From Mesostigma viride (Eukaryota > Streptophyta > Mesostigmatophyceae > Mesostigmatales > Mesostigmataceae), in the NCBI GenBank assembly GCA_009746045.1, contig RPFO01001269.1:70001-110000 (forward strand): 40,000 nucleotides of DNA, written 5' to 3'. Within the stretch, counting starts at the first letter, position 1; every line of letters starts with the position of its first letter. Of the stretch, positions 21,530-40,000 are shown one piece after another. A program made the position numbers and the translations under genes. The notes under the pieces were generated by a model, which was not told the DNA's origin, searched no databases, and saw only the letters and a list, made by a program, of their open reading frames with translations.

Positions 21530-21611
21530 GGAATATGTGCTACATGATCTCCCAACGGAGTCATGTTATAATTTAATTTAATTTAATGATGTAATTAATT
21601 AATTAATTAAT
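21530..21611 (+). mobile_element. Terminal fragment of a subfamily-I element, plus orientation
   Basis: ATGTGCTACATGATCTCCCA and the CTCC-CAAC-GGAG hairpin (21,549-21,560) are followed by TTTAATTTAAT and a TTAA tail to 21,611. Only the last ~40 bp before the tail are recognisable; the body is absent. The sequence after the tail (CACGGGGCCCGGCC) also occurs at 13,351, beside the subfamily-II fragment. Confidence 0.6.
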
Positions 21612-21843
21612 CACGGGGCCCGGCCCACGTCAGGAGGATCGAGGGTTGACAGGGAAAACAATTAGGAACATTACGGTGTTGAAGCCTCTAGTCTGACTGA
21701 CACTTCTTCTGCAGACCACGATCCTCCACTACGAAAGCAAGACATCTCTGATCGATCGCATCCGCTATGTATTTTGCTGCGTGACAAAGCTTTATCGCAC
21801 CCACAGTATGTACTAGTTATTAGACTCGACCAGTGGGCATGTT

Positions 21844-22226
21844 TATCAAGGAGACAACCAGTTTATCAAGGAGACAACCAGCACAGGCCAGAAATCGGGA
21901 GAATCCGGACCATGGTAGCTCGAGCCCTGCCGTTATTTTGTCCGCGTGTTCGAGTCGTTCAGGATGATGAAGATGAATGGTGATGGAAATGTGTATCCTT
22001 GTGCATTGAAATTATGGCTGGCTTTCGTGTAGAGCGACTAGATGACCTAGACGGTGGGGCCGGAAACAGCATGCTTGATCAGGGCGTGTGTTTCGAGCAT
22101 AACTGGCCGGGAGTGTCTAGTGGTGAGCACCATTGCTGCGATCGCTCGCCCACCATTTACGAGGAAATACCCGCAAATGGAAAACCACTGAAAAGGTCTA
22201 GCTAGTCAGTCATCACGTTAGCCATG
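21844..22226 (+). repeat. Right copy of the direct repeat that flanks the retrotransposon nest
   Basis: It matches 12,419-12,838 in the same orientation, apart from the internal duplication present there and a short tandem TTATCAAGGAGACAACCAG at its own start (21,843-21,880). The ~60-codon frame RVERLDDLDGGAGN ... PLKRSS is open here too (to 22,203-22,205), with a few substitutions. Confidence 0.85.
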
Positions 22227-22670
22227 TGTTGAACGTACATGTGGCCCACTTCAAGGCAATCAGAGCACCCTCACCCCCTTCTTTCTGTGCATCAATCAGG
22301 GAAGTAAGGTACCTCGAAAGTTTGTACCCCGTAACTCCACCAAGGGAGGCTCGTGAATGGATTATTTGAATCACTTCAATCGAAAAGCCAAGGGCACAAG
22401 ACTGGTATGAGCTTTCAACAACAACCTACACCAAGCGCTTGCCCTGACAAGTTGGGCCTGAGCTGTGGCTGTGTTTTAGATACTCGAGCTAGAGCTCACT
22501 ATTTGCATGAAGTGTAAATTCAGCATGGCCATCATAAGCACACTGGAAGGTGAGGCACAAAGTGCCATACGGCAAGCAATTTAACACTGTTATTCCCCAG
22601 CCCCCCACACCCCCCCGAAGCACCCAGAAGGGCGCATGAGCAGAAATCACAGATGTCTGGTTTTAAATAT
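22227..22670. other. Spacer between the nest and RPL7; no gene recognised
   Basis: About 440 bp with no ORF of note. It lies downstream of RPL7's poly(A) signal. Confidence 0.4.
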
Positions 22671-22671
22671 C

Positions 22672-22677
22672 TTTATT
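22672..22677 (-). terminator. Poly(A) signal candidate for RPL7
   Basis: AATAAA on the minus strand (plus strand TTTATT), about 310 bp past the RPL7 stop codon. It is the first canonical hexamer I noticed downstream of the gene. Confidence 0.5.
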
Positions 22678-22989
22678 GACAGGTGGGGTAATCGTGCTGA
22701 ATCCAACACTACATTTCCAGGCATCAAAAGCCAGCAAAATGTACACCCCGCGCACAGGGCATGCCATCAGCCCGCCATAATGAATCCAATCCAAACCCTT
22801 TCCAAATACATTGGTGACAACATAGGTGGCTATATATAAAATGACCTTGCTCGCTCACAAGACAAGGTGGCATGTGTTTTGAGTCCTTCAAAGGACCCAT
22901 GCCAAACATGCCAGTTCCAACGCATCACCAAACGAAACCTAGAGAGTCCAGCCAGCACATGCAGGTGCTTCGCTGTACATCTCTTCCCC

Positions 22990-25900
22990 TTAGTTCATCG
23001 CCTGGACGAGCTTGTTGATCTTGGACTCACGATCACCAGCCTCACCACCCTGTGGTTGCCACAGGCAAATACCAAAAGCAACGAAAAGAAGCAAACCAAA
23101 TATACTGTCAGTAAAACTGACTGCAACAGAGAGCAGCGCTTACATACCGATTTCTTTTGAAAACAGCCTACACCAAATGGGCCACAAACTCCCATGGCAA
23201 AAAGACAGCAAGGGAACTGTGCAAGTGCTGGTGGCCATAATCAAAGCTAAGAATGGCATTGCCTTATTGCACAGCTTATGGCACAGCACTACCCATGAAT
23301 TGCAAATACAACCACCAGACGAGAAGTTGCCTTGGTACATCATGACGGTGTATGGCCATACAATACATCATGAGTGTACGGCCTCACCGTATATGTATGC
23401 GCATGCTGCAAGGCTGTGCTGGGTGGGACTATCTGAACTGTGCACTACGCTGCGGAGCCAAAAACTTCAATGCGCACGCACCTCCACGTAGTGCCTCCTC
23501 TTCACGGTGAAGCCTCCCTTGGGGCTGTCCAGCTTGAACGGCCAAAGGAAGTTGTTGGCCTCCTTGAAGTGGGGCCCGACGGTGTAGATCTCATGGATCA
23601 GGTCCTCGATGCAGATGATGCCGTACTTGCCCAGCGCCTGCTCGATGATGCTGTTGTCCGTCAACGCGATGCGCTGCTTGTCCACCTTGCCGTAGCCGCG
23701 CTTGTAGATCAGCTCACGCACCGTCTTCAGGTTCGGGTTGCTGGGAGGTTTGAAGAGGGGGAAGTGGAGGGGAGGGGGGTTGGGCAGGACATGGAGAGGT
23801 TGCAAAGGAGGGGCAGGTGGTGGCGGCGTAAGCAAGAGGGTGCGAGCATAAAGCCTTAGTACATGTTGTTTACTTGACGATTGTTTGATAGTGGCTACTT
23901 GATGACTACTTATTAAATATTACTATAAATATACTACTAATAATAATCCTAATTAAGCGATCGCGGGTAAGCAACAAGTTATCTTATTACTGAGTGCATT
24001 CTCATGTTGGCGCAAAAAAGGCAGGGCGCGGGATTGTGCGGGGCCACAGACATGAAATGGTACCCTTGCCCACACAGCTTTTACTAAGACCTTAACTTGG
24101 GAGTCAAGCGCTGATTGTCGATACCCACACAGCTTTTGCTAAGACCTAAACTTCGAATCAAGCACTGATTTGGTAGGGTGGTTTACAGACATGTGGGCCA
24201 TACCAACACAATCACAATGGAATTGATGCTATCACAGATAGGAAGAGTACTACAACATGCCACCAGTGGTTTCCTCTCCCATATTCCAGTCAGTGAAGGA
24301 TGCACATGCCAGCGCTCAAAACAGTAAGGTCTATTTTGGAGGTGGCACGTGAGATGCTAACGGGCATGGCACGCCTGCGATACACATTATTCGGAGAGCA
24401 CCACACCTGCGACACTGGCAAGGTGCCTGCCTGCCTATTCTGCCCCTGCTTGCTCCCCCCCTGCATACCATTAACCATTTACATTCTCATCAAACACCAG
24501 AAATCAAACCATTCTTAGATGCAGACCAAGCAGTAGGGGGGCTGCATCTCGAGCATGATGAGCGTGACCTAATGTCTCCTCAAATACTAAGAATCAGTTA
24601 CAACCTATCCATGCTTACCCGTAGGCCAGGTAGGGCTCCACCTTCTTGAGCATGTTGAGCGTGGCCTTGTTCACCTTCATGAACACGCCGTTGTTGATCT
24701 GCCAACCCGAGGGGGCAGAGGGGGGCGAGAAAAGAGGATGGAGGGCAATGTGTCATAGAAAAAAAAATCCTTACATTAGGGCTGGACACCATAAAGGAGT
24801 GTGAGACGACAATAACTACTCGTGGTTATGGTGTGTGTGGAGGGTGGGATGGGGTGCACAGCGACAATACCTAATGGTAGTTATGGTGGTGGTGGGCGGG
24901 GGGAGGGACAAGGGGGGGGGCAAAGGGCATGAAGCAACAGGCACAGGGTGATACTCCGGGCATGAACTAACTGCGAGACGCAAAGTGGGAGGCAGGTGTG
25001 AAAGGGCCGACAGTGGGGCGAAGTGACAGGGCACAGCAGGGTAGGCGTGGGCAAGGGGAGTGATAGGGAATGACGGGATGATGGTATTGTGTGTGAGCAT
25101 GTGTGTATGGAGGGGTGTGTGTGGGGGGGTGGGGGGTACGGACGCTTTACAGTGTGCGGTTGAACAGTGGGCGGGTGGGTGGGTGTGTCGATGGGAGTGT
25201 CATGACATACCCTCGACGGGCATTTGTCTTCGGAACCCAACATGCAACTAGAATCTGGTGTCACCCCATCCCACCCCCAACTTCCCATCAAGTCAATGCA
25301 TACCGCCACAACCCCGTCCTTGCTGCCATCGCTTGCTTGGCAGCTGGGAATACTAAACAAGACACATCACAATACCGACACCAGCTTCACCAACATGGTC
25401 AACGCAACAGCAGCGTCCTAACAATCCTCCCGTCTTGTCCTGGCCCAAATCTATTATTCCTGGCCTGACATGGACCTATCATTCGCCGCCTCCATTGGGA
25501 CCTTCTATTCCTGTCCGTAAGTCAATGTATTCTTCATGCCCCCAAGTGGACATAGCATAACTGTCTGTCCAGCCCCACCACCTGAGTTGGGACACTCACC
25601 TGGCGCAGACGCAGCAATTGAAGGATCTTGCGCGAGGTGGGGTGCATGTCGTTAATACTGCAAGCGGGTGAGCACCGAGTCAATAGCACCGGGAGTGGTA
25701 GGAACATGAGTGCCACGTTTGTCACAACGCAGCGAATACTGGCACAACGACGAAGCTGATCTATCATTGCAATTCGAGGCAACTGGGATCTGATGTACCC
25801 AAGTGTGAAACATGCTGATCTGGACTACACTACCGTGACCACGTGCTGCAGATAACGTCCACCGTGCCTTGAGCATATCCCAAGGATGTCATAGAAACAT

Positions 25901-27001
25901 AATGATAATATCTTACTACCAGGCCCTTTTCGCCCATTAAGACCAAGGTTCGTTTTTACCTGGCTGGTGGGCCAACAGAGTCACCATGGCAGCCACGATA
26001 CATGAGTGCATACAAACAAAACATCCTGCCATATAATTTGCATACACACAAACCCATATATTGAGAATTCCGCTTTACATGGTGAATAAAACAATTCCAG
26101 GTATGCATGCTGTAAATTTCACTAGAGTGAGCGAGTACGTCCCCCAGACATGCCTTGTATTGTGGCATGTCTCTATTGGCTATCGTCCAAGGCGAAAACA
26201 ACGCAGTGCTCACACAAGATGCATCATCCCAGGCCAAACACATCTTGACCCCACAGGAAACTATTAATTAATTTATTAAGTCTTGTGTCCCCATAGGAAA
26301 CCAATAATTAATTATAAAGTCTCCTGTCCCCACGGGAAACAATATATAGGCATCGGAAAAGAAAAACTGAACCTACACTGCAACCTGCATGATTGTGAGA
26401 TGATAAATGGAAAGCATGCCGATACTATAGTACCCCTGTCTAACACATGTTGTGTGCCTGACCCACAAGCACATGTACGGTCCTCATGTTTCCTCAGGTC
26501 AGCAGGCTGACAACTTACCCACGGATGCGGATGACGAAGAGGATCTTGGGCTCATCCTCGACGTAAAAACCACCCTGCAGCTTGGCATCGCGCTTCAGCC
26601 TGACCAGATCCGACTCCTGGAATTGCGTCAATACGATAGCGGCGATACATCATAAACAGCGTGTCCCATTCCTTTGACATAGTGGTAAGCAGACGACAAT
26701 GTGATATATTATTAATGCGATAAAGTCATAATAGCCGAACAACGACCGTCCCACCACGAAAACGCCCCACAAAACGGAAAACGAGAGCGCGGAACAAGCG
26801 CCATACCTGGGTCCGGTACTCCTTCACGTACTGCTCGGCACGCTTAAAGATCAAACGGCGCTTCTCCTTGTTCTTCTTCTTGTCCGCAGCCACCTGAGCT
26901 GCCTTCTTGATCGCCCAGTCCTCGTCCCTCTTACGCTTCTTCAGAACGGACTCCGGCACAGCGACCGTTTTAGCCTTCACGGCGGCCGTCTTTGGAGCCA
27001 T
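22990..27001 (-). CDS. RPL7: 60S ribosomal protein uL30 (RPL7), six coding exons
   Basis: A complete gene for large-subunit ribosomal protein uL30/L7. Coding exons, reading on the minus strand: 27001-26807, 26616-26519, 25657-25600, 24698-24619, 23740-23482, 23049-22990. All introns are GT-AG and the phases join without a break, giving 249 residues, about the length of animal RPL7 (248). Seen in order: a Lys-rich tail with [20 protein letters not shown] (residues 14-33), [25 protein letters not shown] (the uL30 core), [93 protein letters not shown]. The ATG at 27,001 has a purine at -3. Another lies at 27,025, but a TGCAG acceptor-like site between them suggests a 5'UTR intron. A position usually Tyr (YGYPNL) is Asn here (YGNPNL). 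The gene is divergent to RRP40. Confidence 0.97.
24069..24172. repeat. 55-bp direct duplication in RPL7 intron 4
   Basis: Two adjacent units, each beginning CCCACACAGCTTTTRCTAAG, at about 24,069 and 24,124. They differ by several substitutions and lie within intron 4 (24,618-23,741). Confidence 0.85.
26249..26340. repeat. ~40-bp repeat, 2.3 copies, in RPL7 intron 2
   Basis: The motif CCCCAYAGGAAAC followed by TTAATTAAT-like text and AAGTCTYSTGT occurs at about 26,249 and 26,289, with a partial third copy at about 26,328. The introns of this gene carry other AT-rich text but no other element that I recognise. Confidence 0.8.
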
Positions 27002-28156
27002 TTCCGCCAAAGCTTCTGCAAGCATGGCAGAACGACATCAATAAACCGGTACTACGTCAAATACTCGCATGTTCCTTTCCCAGACGTACTAATCATCCTG
27101 ACTACATCGCCAACGGATAGGCCGAAAAGCAATACATTTCACTTGGTCGCATCCCATCCCCAACACCGCAAAATTTCTGCCTGCTTTACCCAACATCTAA
27201 AATAAACTATCCAAAACTAGCATAGATCATTTCTACATGGTTATCGCTGCATCGTGGCCACTATTCTACGTAAAAATAGGCTACCATGCCGCCATTCTTA
27301 CCTGGCGTCTCGACACCAGAACGGCGAAAGAGGACGTCGCCATGCAAGGCTGCTGCACTTCAAGGTGCATGCAGCGCGCGGAGCGCGGGGTTGCGCTCGG
27401 CGGCGCTTGCGGGCACACTCATCTCTGCTCGCTTGGGTGTACACTGTGCAGTCTGCATGCGCCTTCATGTACATACTGATGCTTTCTATCGAGTAATTAC
27501 TAGCGTGACGCGGCGCATTAGCATCTGTGTAACGAACTTAGGCTGGTTCTGTCACACAAATTAAAATTACTTTGGAATCTTTCTTATTTTCATTTTGTGA
27601 AAAGTCGAAACATTATCATCAAAGTTGAAGCATCATCGTTACAAGCGTCAGCAGCCATACTTTCCTAACTGTGCTCGTGCAACCATAACAAGACGTAAAA
27701 CCCGTGTAAGCTTACCCCGTGCAGTGCTTCGTGTAGCTTGGAGCTGCATGTTGCGGTGTGTGATCGAGTGTGTTGTGTTTTGCAAAATGAATTTCCACTG
27801 CCGGCTGCCGCCCCACTTTTAAGTGCGTGTGCCGAAGCCCTCGAGAAGACTGGACTTCAGGCTCTGCTCCTAAAGTTTTGGATGTACTTTTTAGTACTGT
27901 GTCAAGTCCTCGAGACCGGGAATGACGACCACTTGACCGACTCGTTTTCCATCCTGTCACGCGTGTTCATAACAAGCATTTTCTGAAATTGACTGCACGT
28001 GCTTCTATAGTTAATTAATTCTATAGTTAATATTTCGACACCTTAGCAGCAGGCTAATCTGTAATTTGGCCAATAGGTAGTGAACCAATGCAGTAATATT
28101 CCATTTTTCTGTTAAGCTTTTTAGAAGCCGTTGCTGCTTATTGGGAAACAGAGGCT
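27002..28156. promoter_or_regulatory. Divergent intergenic region between RPL7 and RRP40
   Basis: The RPL7 (minus) and RRP40 (plus) start codons are 1155 bp apart and face away from each other, so both promoters, and at least part of both 5'UTRs, must lie here. Small ORFs (for example 27,237-27,479) look like chance frames. I see no clear TATA box at a sensible distance from either start. A TTAATTAATT run lies near 28,011. Confidence 0.5.
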
Positions 28157-39897
<11,741 letters not shown>

Positions 39898-40000
39898 GTG
39901 CGTTCGATGTAGCTGTTGCGGGAAAGTTGCTGTACTGGAGTGGTACCACTTGCGCGGAACACACTTGGCCAAACCACGCATCCTACATAAGATTCTCCGG

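Noticed and set aside
12951-21611. TTAA tracts as piggyBac-type insertion sites
   Set aside because: No transposase or terminal inverted repeats flank them. They sit at 3' ends of ORF1/ORF2 non-LTR elements next to a shared hairpin, which fits LINE tails better.

Overview
This is nuclear DNA of a eukaryote. Its genes carry many GT-AG introns (and one GC-AG intron), it contains non-LTR and tyrosine-recombinase retrotransposons, and it is rich in mini- and microsatellites. The exosome protein here reads most like plant RRP40 (a VVPGDVxLDL start, a GGGLRQ turn, a DIKG...LAFEG...RRNxP block). I therefore lean towards a green-lineage alga or related protist, but the sequence does not fix the species.

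Layout. 1-10.8 kb: repeat-rich, gene-poor DNA in which I recognise no gene. It holds a CG/TG/GGT microsatellite, a 36-bp minisatellite at two sites, a TGTCA-rich block, a 67-bp tandem repeat and a 60-bp duplication. 10,806-11,084 (+): a small intact gene for the f-like subunit of mitochondrial ATP synthase. 11.8-12.1 kb: TG and GGGA microsatellites. 12.4-22.2 kb: a nest of decayed non-LTR retrotransposons, bracketed by two direct copies of a ~380-420 bp repeat. On the minus strand the nest holds three elements that encode only an ORF1-type RNA-binding protein (A, B, C) and one ORF2 tail. On the plus strand it holds a 5'-truncated reverse transcriptase. The pieces abut each other at TTAA tracts, and five of the six pieces with a 3' end there carry the same small terminal hairpin. 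22,990-27,001 (-): the complete six-exon gene for ribosomal protein uL30 (RPL7), 249 aa. 28,157 to the right edge (+): the first six exons of RRP40 (EXOSC3), an RNA exosome cap protein; the 3' part lies outside the window.

RRP40 is swollen by repeats. Introns 1-4 hold minisatellites. Intron 4 (7.26 kb) also contains a young 5.3-kb retroelement (32,760-38,094) with 431-bp direct terminal repeats that look identical by eye. Intron 5 holds (CAT)61 followed by (CAG)117, ending 50 bp before exon 6.

The element in intron 4 is the main item of interest. Its long ORF joins a Gag-like region, a reverse transcriptase, RNase H and a tyrosine recombinase, as in the DIRS/PAT/Ngaro order. However, it has simple LTR-like direct repeats, an NPGP (2A-like) motif exactly between RNase H and recombinase, and TIDD in place of YxDD. 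A probable 341-nt intron plus an 8-G frameshift are hidden inside what looks like one open 1391-codon frame.

All statements come from reading the sequence by eye. No alignments, searches or folding were run, and family assignments rest on recognised motifs.
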